Part shown: positions 49,139 through 61,400 of the stretch, one piece after another
Numbering within the stretch: the first letter of the stretch is position 1
Layout: each line of letters starts with the position of its first letter
Assembly: GCF_009765975.1 (NCBI RefSeq)
Contig: NZ_LMUJ01000032.1
Span: 1-64,000 of the forward strand
Origin: Acidisphaera sp. S103
GTDB taxonomy: Bacteria; Pseudomonadota; Alphaproteobacteria; Acetobacterales; Acetobacteraceae
Length of the DNA stretch: 64,000 nt
Direction: 5' to 3'
Made by a program: the position numbers and the translations under genes
The notes under the pieces: generated by a model
What the model saw: the letters and a program-made list of their open reading frames with translations, nothing else
Told to the model about the DNA's origin: nothing
The model's database searches: none

Positions 49139-49414
49139 ATGTTCGCCTGGATGGCATGGACCTGGGCGACGGCGGCGTTTTTTGGCTGCGTCGCCGTGGC
49201 GCTAATCATTCTGACCTTGCTGGCGATCTATCGGCCGGAAACGCCGCGCTCAGGCATTCTCCGGTTTCCGACGACGCGAGGTGACCGGTTCTTCGTCAGC
49301 CTGCTGGGGTCGGCGTTCATCTTCATCATCTGGATGCGGCTGGGCGGGGGGGACCTTTGGTACCCGTTCGCCGGATCCATCGTTTACGGAATCGCGATGT
49401 TTCGTTTCGCGTGA
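49139..49414 (+). CDS. glpU: Small membrane protein GlpU (DUF2160)
   Basis: A 91-residue protein with three hydrophobic segments (WATAAFFGCVAVALIILTLLAIY, FFVSLLGSAFIFIIWM, WYPFAGSIVYGIAMFRF). The DUF2160-type pattern and its place between glpQ and glpV match GlpU of the rhizobial glycerol operon. Its exact role in transport is unknown. A GGGAGGGA site precedes the ATG. Confidence 0.85.
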   Translation: MFAWMAWTWATAAFFGCVAVALIILTLLAIYRPETPRSGILRFPTTRGDRFFVSLLGSAFIFIIWMRLGGGDLWYPFAGSIVYGIAMFRFA

Positions 49415-49458
49415 AACTATCCCGAGCATGGGGCTGGGGAAATAGAGGGGAAACAGAC

Positions 49459-51249
49459 ATGGATACGACACGGCGTAGCGTATTGAAGGGAGCCGCCGCC
49501 ACTGCTGGGACGGCCGCGGCGGTGGGTGGCGCAGCGATCCTGACCTCGACACCGTCCTACGCGCAGCAGGTGGATGCCGCGAAGAAGTGGGTGGACTCCG
49601 AATTCCAGCCGTCGACGCTGAACAAGGATCAGCAGATGGCGGAGATGGAATGGTTCATCAAGGTGTCCGCTCCGTTCAAGGGTATGAAACTGAGCTGTGT
49701 TTCAGAAATCCTGAGTATTCACGAGTATGAATCGAAGACGCTGACGAAGGCGTTCGCGGACATCACCGGCATTCAGGTCAACCATGAGCTGATGGACGAA
49801 GGCTTGCTGGTGGATAAGATCGAGGTCGAAATCCAGTCGGGTAAGCCGATCTACGACTTCTGGATGAACGATTCGGACTTTATCGGCACGCATCCTCGGT
49901 ACAAGGACATCGTCGGCGGCTCGCTGACGGATTTCATGGCGAACGATGCCAAGGACATCACCAATCCGAACCTGGATCTGAACGATTTCATCGGGCTTTC
50001 GTTCGCGACGTTCACGGATGGCAAGTTGTATCAGTTGCCGGACCAGCAGTTCGCCAATCTGTACTGGTTCCGGTATGACTGGTTCCAGAAGCCGGAGCTG
50101 AAAGCGCAGTTCAAGCAGAAATACGGGTATGAACTGGGCGTGCCGGTCAACTGGTCGGCGTATGAGGACATCGCCGATTTCTTCACCAACCAGGTCAAGC
50201 AAATCGACGGCGTCCGCGTCTATGGCCACATGGACTACGGCAAGAAGGATCCGTCCCTGGGCTGGCGCTTTACCGACGCCTGGCTGTCGATGGCGGGTTC
50301 GGGCGATCGCGGCCTGCCGAACGGCAAGCCGGTGGACGAATGGGGCATCCGGATGGAGGACGGCATTCCGCGCGGTTCCTCGATCACGCGCGGCGGCGAC
50401 GCCAACGGGCCGGCGGCCGTTTATGCAACGACCAAGTTCGTCGAGTGGCTGAAGAAGTATGCGCCGCCGGAAGCGGCCGGCATGGACTTCCTGGAAGCCG
50501 GTGCGGTGCCGGGCCAGGGCCATATCGCGCAACAGATCTTCTGGTACAGCGCGTTTACCCATGCCCTGTCCGATCCGAAGCTGCCGGTGATGAACGCCGA
50601 CGGCACGCCGAAATGGCGCATGGCCCCCAGCCCGCATGGTGCGTATTGGAAGGAGGGCATGAAGCTGGGCTACCAGGACATGGGTTGCTGGACCATGCTG
50701 AAATACGCGCCGATGGAGCGTGTGAAGGCTGGCTGGCTGTATGCCCAGTTCTGCGTCTCCAAGACGGTGACGCTGAAGAAGGCGGTGACGTCGCTGCACG
50801 TGATCCGGGAAAGCGATATCTGGTCCGACGCGATGACTCAACTGGCGCCCAAGGTCGGCGGACTGGTGGAATTCTATCGCAGCCCGGCGCGCAAACTGTG
50901 GACTCCTACGGGTGTCAACGTGCCGGAATATGGCAAGCTGGCGCAGGTGTGGTGGCAGAACGTGTCGAAGGCGATCTCGGGGGAGGCGACGCCGCAGCAG
51001 GCGATGGATGGCCTGGCCCGCGATCAGGACGCGATCATGACGCGACTGGAGAAATCCGGCGCGCAGGGGGCACTGGGTCCGAAGATGAACCCGGAGAAGA
51101 CCGCCGAGTACTGGTATGACCGAGCGGTGAAGGACGGCAACCTGGCGCCGCAGCGGAAGCTTGCCAATGAGAAGCCGAAAGGCGAGACCATCGACTACGA
51201 CGAACTGATCAAGACCTGGGCAGCGTCGCCGCCGCCGAAGAAGGCCTGA
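49459..51249 (+). CDS. glpV: Glycerol ABC importer, periplasmic binding protein GlpV
   Basis: A large 596-residue family 1 solute-binding protein. The N-terminus carries a twin-arginine type signal (RRSVLKGAAATAGTAAAVGG) with a likely cleavage site after SYA, implying Tat export in folded form. Mature-chain regions such as LPDQQFANLYWFRYDW and YQDMGCWTMLKYAPMERVKAGWLYAQF are typical of this family. It is longer than maltose-type binding proteins (about 400). ATG 49459 follows AGAGGGG. The next gene, glpK, is separated by 350 bases with repeats. Confidence 0.9.
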   Translation: MDTTRRSVLKGAAATAGTAAAVGGAAILTSTPSYAQQVDAAKKWVDSEFQPSTLNKDQQMAEMEWFIKVSAPFKGMKLSCVSEILSIHEYESKTLTKAFADITGIQVNHELMDEGLLVDKIEVEIQSGKPIYDFWMNDSDFIGTHPRYKDIVGGSLTDFMANDAKDITNPNLDLNDFIGLSFATFTDGKLYQLPDQQFANLYWFRYDWFQKPELKAQFKQKYGYELGVPVNWSAYEDIADFFTNQVKQIDGVRVYGHMDYGKKDPSLGWRFTDAWLSMAGSGDRGLPNGKPVDEWGIRMEDGIPRGSSITRGGDANGPAAVYATTKFVEWLKKYAPPEAAGMDFLEAGAVPGQGHIAQQIFWYSAFTHALSDPKLPVMNADGTPKWRMAPSPHGAYWKEGMKLGYQDMGCWTMLKYAPMERVKAGWLYAQFCVSKTVTLKKAVTSLHVIRESDIWSDAMTQLAPKVGGLVEFYRSPARKLWTPTGVNVPEYGKLAQVWWQNVSKAISGEATPQQAMDGLARDQDAIMTRLEKSGAQGALGPKMNPEKTAEYWYDRAVKDGNLAPQRKLANEKPKGETIDYDELIKTWAASPPPKKA

Positions 51250-51410
51250 TACTGTCGTTGCGCCGTTGTGTCATTACCGGGCCAGCCTCGGTGATGACAC
51301 AGGGTGCGGCTTTACGGGCAGCCTGCTTCCCGGTGTGATCGCCGGGTCAAGGTCCCTGGGCGTCAGGATAGCGAGGATAGGGAAAAGGATTTGGCCGGCC
51401 GGAACACTCT

Positions 51411-51529
51411 CACCGTCATGGCCGGGACAATGCCCGGCCATGTCGGTTAGGTCGGCGTCGGTTCGGCCAGGCAATTCTCGATCCACCGCCTACCCCGATG
51501 CTATGAGGCTTGGCCCGGCCATGACACGG
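51411..51529. repeat. REP-like palindromic elements, copy C, in the glpV-glpK gap
   Basis: CACCGTCATGGCCGGGACAA is followed by CCCGGCCATGTCGG, and the right end holds GGCCCGGCCATGACACGG. It is the same family as the copies inside the nuo operon, here in the 350-base space between glpV and glpK, where I see no gene and no other clear feature. Confidence 0.72.
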
Positions 51530-51599
51530 GGGCTAGGCCGACACCTGGTCTTAGAGCCTATAGGGCACCGCCCTCCTAACCCCTGAAGGACCAACAACC

Positions 51600-53099
51600 A
51601 TGCCCCGGCACATCCTTGTCATCGACCAGGGCACGACCTCGACAAGAAGCATCGTGTTCGACGCCGCGGTCGCGCCGGTGGCGACGGTCCAGCAGGAATT
51701 CAACCAGATTTATCCGCGGCCTGGCTGGGTTGAGCATGATCCGGAGGATATCTGGACCTCGGTGCTGGCGACCGCGCGGCGGGTGTTGGCTGATGCCGGT
51801 CTGACGGCGACGGATGTCGCGGCGCTGGGCATCACCAACCAGCGGGAAACGGTGGTGGTGTGGGATCGCCGGACCGGGCGAGCGATTCATAACGCCATCG
51901 TCTGGCAGGATCGCCGCACCGCGGATCTTTGCGAGCGACTGGAGCAGGCTGGGCACGGTGATATGGTCGCCGCCCGCACCGGCTTGCGGCTCGATCCGTA
52001 TTTTTCGGCGACCAAGATCGCCTGGCTGCTGGATACGGTGGACGGCGCTCGGGCGGCGGCCGAGGCCGGGCATCTGGCGTTCGGCACGGTGGACAGTTTC
52101 CTGCTGTGGCGGCTGACCGAAGGCGCTGCGCATGCCACGGACGCTACGAACGCATCGCGCACGCTGCTGTTCGACATCCATCGCGGTGCCTGGGACGACG
52201 AACTGCTAGCGCTGTTCGACATTCCCCGCGCCATGCTGCCGGAGGTGCGGGATAGCGCCGGCACGTTCGGCACCGCCACGGCGGCGCAATTCGGGGGGCC
52301 GATCGCCATTCGCGGCGTCGCGGGGGATCAGCAGGCCGCTTTGATCGGCCAGGCATGTTTTCACCCGGGCATGGTCAAATCCACCTATGGCACCGGTTGT
52401 TTCGCACTGCTGAACACCGGACGGCAGGCGATCGTTAGTCGCCATCGGCTGGTCACGACCATCGCCTATCAGTTCGACGGGCAGCGTACCTACGCGCTGG
52501 AAGGGTCGATCTTCGTCGCCGGTGCGGCGGTGCAGTGGCTGCGCGACGGCATCGGACTGATTGCCTCCGCGGCCGAGACGGGGGCCTTGGCGGCCGAGGC
52601 CGACCCGGGGCAGGACGTCTATATGGTGCCTGCCTTTGTCGGTCTGGGCGCACCGCACTGGGACAGTGAAGCCCGAGCGCTGCTGACCGGCATGACTCGG
52701 GGGACGACGCGGAAGGAACTGGCGCGCGCGGTGCTGGAATGTGTCGGCTACCAGACCAAGGACCTATTGGATGCCATGCAGGCCGATCTGGGTGCCGATT
52801 GGTCCGGCACCCGGCCGGTGATCCGGGTCGATGGCGGCATGAGCGCGAGCGACTGGACCATGCAGTTTCTCGCCGACATCCTGGCCGCGCCGGTGGACCG
52901 GCCCACGTGCCTGGAAACCACGGCCCTGGGCGCCGCGTACCTGGCCGGGATGGCGGCGGGTCTCTATCCCGATGCCGATACATTCGCGGCGACGTGGTCC
53001 GGCGAGCGGCGGTTCGCGCCGATGATGGCGGCACCCGAACGCGACCGAAAATATCGCGGCTGGCGGGATGCGATGGCGCGTGCGCTGTTGCGGCCCTGA
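51600..53099 (+). CDS. glpK: Glycerol kinase
   Basis: Phosphorylates glycerol with ATP to sn-glycerol-3-phosphate, trapping it in the cell for GlpD. The 499-residue FGGY-family protein has the phosphate-1 motif [13 protein letters not shown], the substrate loop [17 protein letters not shown], the [13 protein letters not shown] region, and the adenosine motif [20 protein letters not shown]. Length matches the family. It lies in the glp orientation and probably shares GlpR control, although a separate promoter may lie in the repeat-bearing gap. Confidence 0.95.
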   Translation: MPRHILVIDQGTTSTRSIVFDAAVAPVATVQQEFNQIYPRPGWVEHDPEDIWTSVLATARRVLADAGLTATDVAALGITNQRETVVVWDRRTGRAIHNAIVWQDRRTADLCERLEQAGHGDMVAARTGLRLDPYFSATKIAWLLDTVDGARAAAEAGHLAFGTVDSFLLWRLTEGAAHATDATNASRTLLFDIHRGAWDDELLALFDIPRAMLPEVRDSAGTFGTATAAQFGGPIAIRGVAGDQQAALIGQACFHPGMVKSTYGTGCFALLNTGRQAIVSRHRLVTTIAYQFDGQRTYALEGSIFVAGAAVQWLRDGIGLIASAAETGALAAEADPGQDVYMVPAFVGLGAPHWDSEARALLTGMTRGTTRKELARAVLECVGYQTKDLLDAMQADLGADWSGTRPVIRVDGGMSASDWTMQFLADILAAPVDRPTCLETTALGAAYLAGMAAGLYPDADTFAATWSGERRFAPMMAAPERDRKYRGWRDAMARALLRP

Positions 53100-53123
53100 C
53101 GCCGCCGGTGCATCACGCTGTCC

Positions 53124-53864
53124 ATGCGTATCGTCTTCCGTTGCGATCCCGCGCTTGCCGATCATCTTCCGCGGCCTATCCCGGCTCGTGAAGCCCTGCC
53201 GGATTGGCTGCGCGCGATGCAGCCCCGTGCGCATTCGCCGACGCATGGGCAAGATGTGCGCACCGTCAAGCAATGCCCGCCCTTCGTCGACGCGATGACC
53301 TATGGCTTCGTCATCCCGTTGCCCTGCGACGTGACCGTGCGCGACGGGGCGCTATCCTGGGATTGGGATGTGCCGACGCCGTCGGTTCACGCCCATCCGC
53401 GTTCACCGATCAGCTTCCACGTCCCGGAACAGGTGCTGGGCACGCCGCTGCATCACCCCAATCGTGTTCTGGTCAAATTCAATAGTTTCTGGACGATCGA
53501 ACTGGAGCCGGGTTGGTCGCTGTTCGCAACACATCCGGTCAATCGGGAGGACCTGCCGTTCCGCCTGGTGACCGGCTTGGTGGATGCCGACCGATTCAGC
53601 GATGTCGGCATCCTGTTTCCGGCGGTCTGGACCGATCCGACTTTCAGCGGAACATTGCCGCGCGGCACGCCGGTGGCGCAGTGCTTCGCGGTGCCTCGGG
53701 AAATACCCGAGATGGTGTTCGAGGCATTTTCGGCTGAGGCAGCCGCGCGCTACGACGCGACTGCGGAGACTCTGCTGAGCACGCCGGGCGTCTATCGCCG
53801 CCGGTTCCGTGCGCGGCGTCTACGCGCCAAGCGCCCGGCGGAAAGCAGTGGGATCGAGCCATAG
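53124..53864 (+). CDS. DUF6065-like protein, distant paralogue of the gene at 158
   Basis: A 246-residue soluble protein of unknown function. Core features YGFVIPLPCDVTVRDGALSWDWD, WTIELEPGWSLFATHPVN, LVTGLVDADRFSDVGILFPAVW and GTPVAQCFAVPRE parallel the protein at 158-979 in order and spacing. The C-terminus is basic (RRRFRARRLRAKRP). Its last 45 bases overlap the end of the TPR gene on the other strand. It follows glpK by 24 bases, which may be chance. Confidence 0.65.
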   Translation: MRIVFRCDPALADHLPRPIPAREALPDWLRAMQPRAHSPTHGQDVRTVKQCPPFVDAMTYGFVIPLPCDVTVRDGALSWDWDVPTPSVHAHPRSPISFHVPEQVLGTPLHHPNRVLVKFNSFWTIELEPGWSLFATHPVNREDLPFRLVTGLVDADRFSDVGILFPAVWTDPTFSGTLPRGTPVAQCFAVPREIPEMVFEAFSAEAAARYDATAETLLSTPGVYRRRFRARRLRAKRPAESSGIEP

Positions 53865-54746
53865 CATGCCGGTGCGTGCCGCCGTGATCGCCTGGGCGAC
53901 CCGGCTGAATGAGTCGGGGCGGATGCGGATGGCGGATCGGTAAGCGTCGATCGCGGCCGGCATGTCGCCCTGGCGCTGCAGGGCGATGCCGAGGTTGACG
54001 GCGGCCTCGGCGAAATCAGGCCGGTGCTGCAACGCTGCCTGATAGGCGGTGATCGCTGCCTTTTCATCGTTCAGGTCCTGGCAGGTAAGACCGAGCGCGA
54101 ACCAGGCGCCCGCGGCGGTCGGGTCGAGGGTGACGGCTTGTTGCAGTGCCGTTCGTGCCTCGGTCATCCGGCCGGCGTCGCGCAGCAGCAGGCCGCGGCC
54201 GAATTGGGCGTCTGCCAGGGTGGGGTCTGCCAGCGCGGCTCGGGTGAAAGCGACGAGTGCGGCGGCGGGTTTTCGTGCGCGCTGTAGGGCGAGGCCAAGG
54301 TGCTGCCATTCGGCCGCCTGGGTCCGATGGCGCGCGGCCAGCAGATCCAGCATGGCGTCGAGCGACTTGTCGCCCAGATCGAGCAGTGTCCGGCACAGCA
54401 GGAACGCGGGTTCGGCAAGATCGGGTGCTCGTGCCACGGCTTCGCGCAACGGCGTCACCGCCTGATCTTGTGTGCCGGCGGCGATCGCTGCCCGGGCGGC
54501 GAGGACCAGCGAGGCCACGTGGCCGGGGCGTATGGTCAGGCTTTGGCGGATGCTGCTCAGTGCCTCGTTCGGGTTGCCGGTGCGCAGGGCAAGGGTGGCG
54601 TGCAGTTGCAATACCGCAGGATCGTCGGGCCGGGCGCGCCGCAGTTCGTTGCAGGCTAAAGCCGCTGCGTCGAGGTTTCCGGCATTTACGTGCGCGACGG
54701 CGGCACGGAAGATCTGCTCGAAGAGGGTGTGAGGTATAGGGTTCAT
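53820..54746 (-). CDS. Tetratricopeptide-repeat protein
   Basis: A 308-residue protein composed almost wholly of TPR units, with about eight visible (for example AHVNAGNLDAAALACNELRRARPDDP, ALRTGNPNEALSSIRQSLTIRPGH, GLTCQDLNDEKAAITAYQAALQHRPD, GIALQRQGDMPAAIDAYRSAIRIRPD). It has no signal peptide or catalytic domain. Likely a scaffold for protein contacts; partners unknown. ATG 54746 is chosen because the upstream 14 residues are not repeat-like. It overlaps the DUF6065-like gene tail to tail. Confidence 0.82.
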   Translation of the reverse strand: MNPIPHTLFEQIFRAAVAHVNAGNLDAAALACNELRRARPDDPAVLQLHATLALRTGNPNEALSSIRQSLTIRPGHVASLVLAARAAIAAGTQDQAVTPLREAVARAPDLAEPAFLLCRTLLDLGDKSLDAMLDLLAARHRTQAAEWQHLGLALQRARKPAAALVAFTRAALADPTLADAQFGRGLLLRDAGRMTEARTALQQAVTLDPTAAGAWFALGLTCQDLNDEKAAITAYQAALQHRPDFAEAAVNLGIALQRQGDMPAAIDAYRSAIRIRPDSFSRVAQAITAARTGMLWLDPTAFRRALGA

Positions 54747-54788
54747 CTCGGGTCGCCTGGGGCCATGGGCGACTTTAAGACAGATCAT

Positions 54789-55425
54789 GCGGATTGGAAA
54801 TGACCCGACGGTGCCGGCAGCAGGCTACGACCACTATTGTGGTGCCCAAAAATAAAATGTGGAGCCTATTCTATAAGGCCGGGGACTCTATTATAGACGC
54901 AATGAAGTGATCCGTTTTGGACAGTCTCCACCCGATAGAAAAGCAAAACGCATCGTCGTTACAGGTTTCGCCGTTGCGGCGACATCCATCGATAATAATA
55001 TTTCGCCGCCACTTGCCCATCTACACGAGGGTCATGGAGGTGTATCGTCAATCGTCGGCCAGTTTCCACCAGACACAATTAAGCAGGATGAAAATCCTGC
55101 CCGACTGCCGCCAACGAAAACCACCGATAAAACAAACGAGAAACAGCCGCTATCGTGGCGGTTTCTGGCGTTTGCGGGTACATCTGTAACGACGATTCGC
55201 TACAAATGCAACTGGTGAACAGGGGATAACCACACATTTTTTTGATCGTCAGAAAACCTACCGTAAAGCCCCTGCCGGTTCAAGGCCCGAAGATGGCCGC
55301 GCGCAACATATTGCAATGCCGAGATTAGTGTTGGAAGTGGACAACCGATCACGGATTTGAGTAAGGTTAAAACGCACAGACAAAATCGGCTAGTATTTCC
55401 TGCCGATCATAGAGTGAGATTGCTC
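54789..55425. other. Non-coding, AT-richer stretch with hairpins upstream of the giant gene
   Basis: 637 bases without a supportable gene; the longest frame, 54907-55218, has no protein character that I trust. Two hairpins stand out: GCAGGAT-GAAA-ATCCTGC at 55083-55100, and an 11-bp stem with one mismatch at 55140-55165 (GAAACAGCCGC against GTGGCGGTTTC). An inverted ATCGGC/GCCGAT pair (55385-55390 and 55402-55407) surrounds TAGTAT, a possible -10, 18 bases from TTAAAA. It may hold the promoter and leader of the large gene, or a small RNA. Confidence 0.5.
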
Positions 55426-58400
55426 ATGGGGCTCTACCAGCGGTTGCTCCGAACTGTCTCCCAACAAGCGTTATTTGCTCGCGGATACGATGGGGGTGGT
55501 GCGCCCGGCGGGTCCCGTGCCGGCAAGGCCACCGCTGATACCGCCGACCGGTTGCTGCGTACACCACTGGTATTCGAGACGCTTGAACCGCGCGTTCTGT
55601 TGTCGGGGGATCCGATCACCGCCGCCGCGCAGAATGCGTTGCTGGCGGGCCTGCAAAGCTTCGAAGCCTGGACTGCCACCCAACTGAACCACCAGGCGCA
55701 ACTGGCGCAGCAGTTGCCGGTCGTCAGTACATCGGTTGGCGATCTGGTCGATCTGCCGGGACAGGTGCAGACGCATCTGGTGCAGCCGATCGAGGCTTAT
55801 TTTGCCAGCAACGGCGCGGCGTCGACATATGAGGGTCTTGCCGCGGCATTGCAGGCCGATCCGGCGGATGCCGGCGGTGTGGTGGGCGTGTTCGCGCATG
55901 GCGAGTATCTGTTCACCCTCAGTACGTTCCAGACAAGCGCGCCCATTACGGCACCGCTCAACCTGACCTCCGGTACCGCGGGGATCAGTCTGCAAATCGG
56001 CACGCCGCCGACTTTGTCCGGGCAGGCGACAGTGTCGATGGCGCTGACCTTCGGCTACGATACCGGCAGCGTGACCGGCGCGGCGCCAGGCTTCTTTATT
56101 CAACCGGCGAAGATCACCGAGGGCGTTTCCCTCGCCGCGGCGGGCTTCAACACCACGGCGACCCTGGGGGCCGCCAATGCAACGGTGACGGGCGGGTCGG
56201 CCTCCGTTGCTGCTACCGCGACCGTGCAGCTTCAGGACCCGGTCGCCGGCGATCCCAACAATTATATTACGCCAGCCGAGCTGAACGGCGAGCCGATGAC
56301 GGCTTTGGTTTCGACCTCGTTGTCGGGGTCGGCAAATTTGACCCTGCCGATCAGTTCCAATCTGTTGGCCGGCGGCACGCAATCGTTGCAACTGAACTGG
56401 TCGGGCGATCTCGCCAGCGTCGGCGGCTCCAACCTGAACAGCCTTGGGGCGTGGGCGCAGCTCGATACGATTTCGCCGGCGTTGGTGCGGCAGGCGGTCA
56501 ACGCGCTGCCGGGGCTGATTTCGTCCGCGGTGGGCAGTGCCGGGTTCGGCGCCGGCGTGCCGGTCCTTGGTCAGGACCTGGGCCAGTTGTTCGACCTGGG
56601 TTCGGATTTCACCACCGCGGCGGCCGGAATTGGCAATGCGACGTCGCTGGATCAGGTGGCGGCGGCGCTGCAGAACAACGGCATTGCCGTGACGTTCAGC
56701 GTCAATGCCGCGGACAACGAACTCGATATGCTGGTCAACGCCAGCAATGCGTTCGATACCACGGTGCCATACACGATCGACACCCAGATCGGCGGCACCA
56801 ACTTTGTACTGAACGGATCGGTGCAGGCGACCGGGACGGCGACCGCTGCCCTTACCGTTGGCCTGTCGTTCGATACGACGCTTCCCGACGACCAGCGCCT
56901 TGTGCTGGTCGAGAACAGCAGCGCGTTGAGCCTGGCGTTCACCGCCATCACTGCCTCACCGATCACGGCGACGGCGGCGCTCGGGTTGATGCGGGTGCAG
57001 GTGAACGATGGCAGCCTGACGATCGGTGCGCAGAATGGCAGCACCGTCGATCCGACGAAGCCAGCGACTGCGACGATCGCGTTTTCCGGCACCAGCGGTG
57101 GACGCGTCACGTTAGCGCAACTGGTTTCGAGTCCGACTGGCTCGATCACCACGGCCTACAGCGGCGCGATCCAGGCGACGCTGCCGTTGACCAGCCCGCT
57201 TGGTGGGAATGCGGACCTGGGCATGACCTGGCTGCTGGATCAGCCGGCCGGTGGCGTTCCGCAGATCACCGGTGCCGCGCAGGCGGCCAGCCTGGTGGTC
57301 GCGCCGAGCAGCCTAACGACCGACCCAACGCTTGATGCCCAGTCGGTGGCGGGGTTGCAGACCCTGGTCCAGTGGGCGGCGGCGGTCACCACGTCGGCCG
57401 ATCAATCCACTGCCCTGACCACCCAGATGCCGTTGGTGAACGAAACGCTGGCGCAACTCAGCGGGCTTGGGCCGGCGACAAGCGGCACGTTCCCGGGGGT
57501 GCTCAACGTTATCGCCAGCGCGATCAATTCCTATGCGGTGGTGGGCGCCAGCACCGACAATTTCCAGGCCTCGATCATCAGCGCGCTGGCGGCATTCACC
57601 GCCGCGAACCCGGCCTACACGTTCGCCGTCACTGCAACCGCGGGAGAGATACCGGCGTCCGATACCACGGGGGCGGAAGCCCTGGGCCTGACGCCGGGCA
57701 TAGACCAGTTGGTGTTCACCCTGTCGGTGACCGCGACCTATGCCAGTTCCCCGACGTTCAGCCTGACCCCCAGTTCCGCCGACGACAATCTCGGTTTTTC
57801 GGCCACCGGGACGGCGACGGGCACCGTGAACCTGAACGTCACGTTCGCGATCGCACAGACATCGAATATCTCGGCGCAAGACGCCACCGTCGTGATTTTG
57901 AATGGGCTGACCGCGGCGGCGACCGGCCAGGTTTCCGGGCCGTTGCCGCTAGGAATCGGATTGCTCGGTGCGACGGGGACCTCGGGCAACGTCGACCTGG
58001 GCACGTCTGTCGACATCACCATGACCAGTGACGGCACCGGGCTGCCGCAGCCGAACTCGATCGGCGCGATCCTGGGCACCCCCGCCGGCCAACTGATGAC
58101 GGTCACGGAACAACAGCCATCGTCCATCTCCGGTGACTTCGTGGTGACGTCGACCTTCGGCATCCTGAACAACGGGACCACCGAGGTCACGATCAACGGC
58201 GATCCGCTGAGTGGGTCCGTCCCGACGGTGATTATCGTGGGGACTGAATCGCTGGACTTCCAGGCGTTCGCCAATCTGGCGCCCACCGATCTGCTGGGCG
58301 GGCTCTCGACGCTCGCATCGGCGATGGATGACGTGGGCGACGCGCCTTCGGTGTCCGGCACAACGTCCGAGATGATCGCCGATGTGCCGCTGACCGACGT

Positions 58401-61400
58401 GACGGTGGGGCAGGCCGCCGATTTCGGTTCGGTGTTCGAGACGGACATTGTCGATGCGCTGACAGCGTCGCAGAATCATGCACCGACCTTCGACAGCATC
58501 CAGCAGTTCCAGACGGAGCTGGCCGCCCTGACGGGGGTCACCGGGTCGAGCGTCACTTACAACAATAGCAGCAACGACATCGACGTCGGCTTCACCCTGT
58601 CTGTCGGCTTCGACACCACTCCGGCGTCGTTCACCTATGACCTGACCGGCACGGCGGGCACCGTCCTTGGCGATCTGACGAATGTGAATGCGACGACGGC
58701 GACGGCGACGCTGTCGATCAACGGCACCGGCACCATCGCGGTCGGGTTCGACTTCAGCCTGGCGCCGAACGCGGTGCAGTTCGTTGGCGCGACACCGTTG
58801 CCGACAACGGGTGTTCTGCCTACGGGATCGGATGCGCATTTCACCCTGAGTCTGACCGCCCCTGGCGACGCCACGCCGACGACAGTGTCCGTGACCGTCG
58901 CTGCGGCTGCCACGCAGGCCAATGGAACCGCGGCACAACTCCTTACCGAAATCAGTTCGGCACTGGCAGCCGCGCTGACGACAGCAGGCCTGCCGGCGAA
59001 CGTGGTGACAGCCGGCATGTATGGGGGTGCGCTGACGCTGAATTTGATACCGGGGATGTTCACCGACATGGCGGTGTCAACTGCCCCGACAGACCCGGCG
59101 GTGTATGAACTTGGCATCGCGCCGGCGACGCTGCCGACAGCCTCGATCGTGGGCAATACGGCCCTGCCGGGTAATGGCCGGTTGAGCGCGGATGCCACGT
59201 TCACGGTCACGGCGGACGGCGGCACCGCGACGCCGATTACCATCACCGCGGCATCGACAGCGGGCAACAGTTCGCAGAGCCAGTTGCTGACGCAGGTGCA
59301 GCTTGCGCTGGCGCCGCTGAACGCGACCCTGACCAATGCCGACCGCCTGCCCATCGTGGTCGGCCTGACCAGCGCGGGCCTCCTGTCTTTCACGATATCG
59401 GGCTATGGCAGCACGCTGGCCATCACCGCCGGCGCGGCGGCGCAAACCGGGCTGGGCTTGCCGACGTCGGACACCGTCCAGGCGGGGGCGCCGGATGTCT
59501 ATGTCGAGGCATCCGCCGGTCCGGTTCCGGAAGACGACGTGCTGACCACCAACCAGACGTTCACGATCACTGTCGACGGGCTGCCGAGCATGGACATCAC
59601 GGTCTATGCGACGGCCACGGCCGGCAACGATACCCCGGCCCCGACGGGCGTTCTCGATCCCACCCCGGCGCAGTTGGCGGCGGAGGAGGACGTCACCACC
59701 CCGCAGCAGATGCTGACGAATGAAATCAACCTGGCCCTGGCGCCATTGAATGCCGAACTGGCCAACGCCGGCTACGCCCAGGTCTCGGCCAGCATCGGCA
59801 CGCCCGCCTCGAATGCCGATCTGGACGCCGGCAGCACGACGGCCAACAGCGATGGAGTCCTGTTCTTTTCCACGATGGGATCGGCGGCAACGATCATCGT
59901 TCAAGCACCGGCGGGCAATCAACTGGGCCTCGGGCTTGATCAAATCAGCACCGCGCCGACGCTGTCGGTGGCCGCGGGACAGACGTTCAACGGCAACATC
60001 GATGTAACGCAGTTGTCGCTGACCGGCACGCTGGCGGTGACCGGAAGCGTCACCGCCACGGCGGAATTGGGTAACGTCGAAATCAATCTGGGGCCGGGCA
60101 CCATCGCGTTCGATCCGACCGTATCATTGTCGTTGCGTGGTTCGGCCCTGTTGTCGAACCTCGACAATCCCGCGAACACCGCCGCCTATTTCAATGAGGT
60201 TGTTGGTGGTGCGGCCTCGATTTCCCTTCCGCTTACGGCGGCCGATGGATTGGGTTCCGAACTTGGCCTGGATTCGAACGCCGCCCTGGCGCTGAGCGCG
60301 CCCGACATGTTCACGCTTTCAGGGTGGACGGCCAACACCGCGTCGCTGGAGGGGCTGGCCACCGCGCAGTCTTTCACTTTTGCCGAAGCGAAGGAGGCAC
60401 TGACGCAGCTTGGTGCCTTGGTCACCCAGTCCGCGGCGAACCCAGACGGGCTGTTCGGCCAGCTTGTGCCGCTGATCAACGAGCCGCTGGGCACCGCGTT
60501 GGGGATCACTCAGGACTTCGCCAACCTGGCGTCCGATCTGCTGCCGGGATCGAATTTCACCCTGGATCAGCTTCAGACCGCGTTGAACACAGCGGTGACG
60601 ACGGCCTTCGGTCCATTGAACAGTGGCGCCAGTTTCGGCGTTCAACTGACCGGCGACGTGTTGCAACTGACGCTGAACTTCACGCCGGGCCTGACCGCGA
60701 CCAATGTCCCGATCAACATCGATCTGCCGAATTTGGGTTTAGGAACGAATCCCAATCTGCCCGGTGTCTCCGACATCGGCGGCAGCGTCGTGACGGTGAC
60801 GCCCAGCGCCAGTTTCAAGTTGGCGCTGGATATCAACCTGGCGTCGCCAACCAACCCGGTGTACGACCTGGATTCAACCACCCAGTTCATGCTCGGCGTG
60901 CTGGTCACCGGTACCAGCGGCTCGTTGTCGCTGGGGCCGCTCGGGGTGACCTTCGCGGGTGCCACGCTGCTGTTGAGCAAGACCAGCGGCGATACGACCG
61001 ATCCTGCAACGTATACGATCGGGCTGACCAGCACGACATCGTTGGCCACCGTGACCCAGCAGATGGCCGGCAGCGGCTGGCTGAGTGCCTCCGGCCCGGT
61101 GACCGCCACGATCACCGGGCAGGTGACTGTCTCGCTGCCATTGTCCGAGACCTCCGACGGGAGCACCACGTCGCTCGGCTCGCTGACCTTGACGATCGCC
61201 AATCTCGGGCAGTTCGACCGGGATCTGTTGGCCGGCGCCGGCAGTGTTTCCAGCCAAATCACCTTCTCACCGCCCAACCTGGCGAGCGCGTTCGCCAGCG
61301 CCGACCTATTCGGCAACGATACCGGTATTCTGGGCGCGCTGAACACGTATCTCGATCAACTGCAATCCGTTTTGAATACCGATTTGTTCGGGCTGGACAT

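Noticed and set aside
54907-55218. 103-codon frame upstream of the giant gene
   Set aside because: No recognisable domain, no convincing ribosome site and it overlaps hairpin structures; treated as non-coding.
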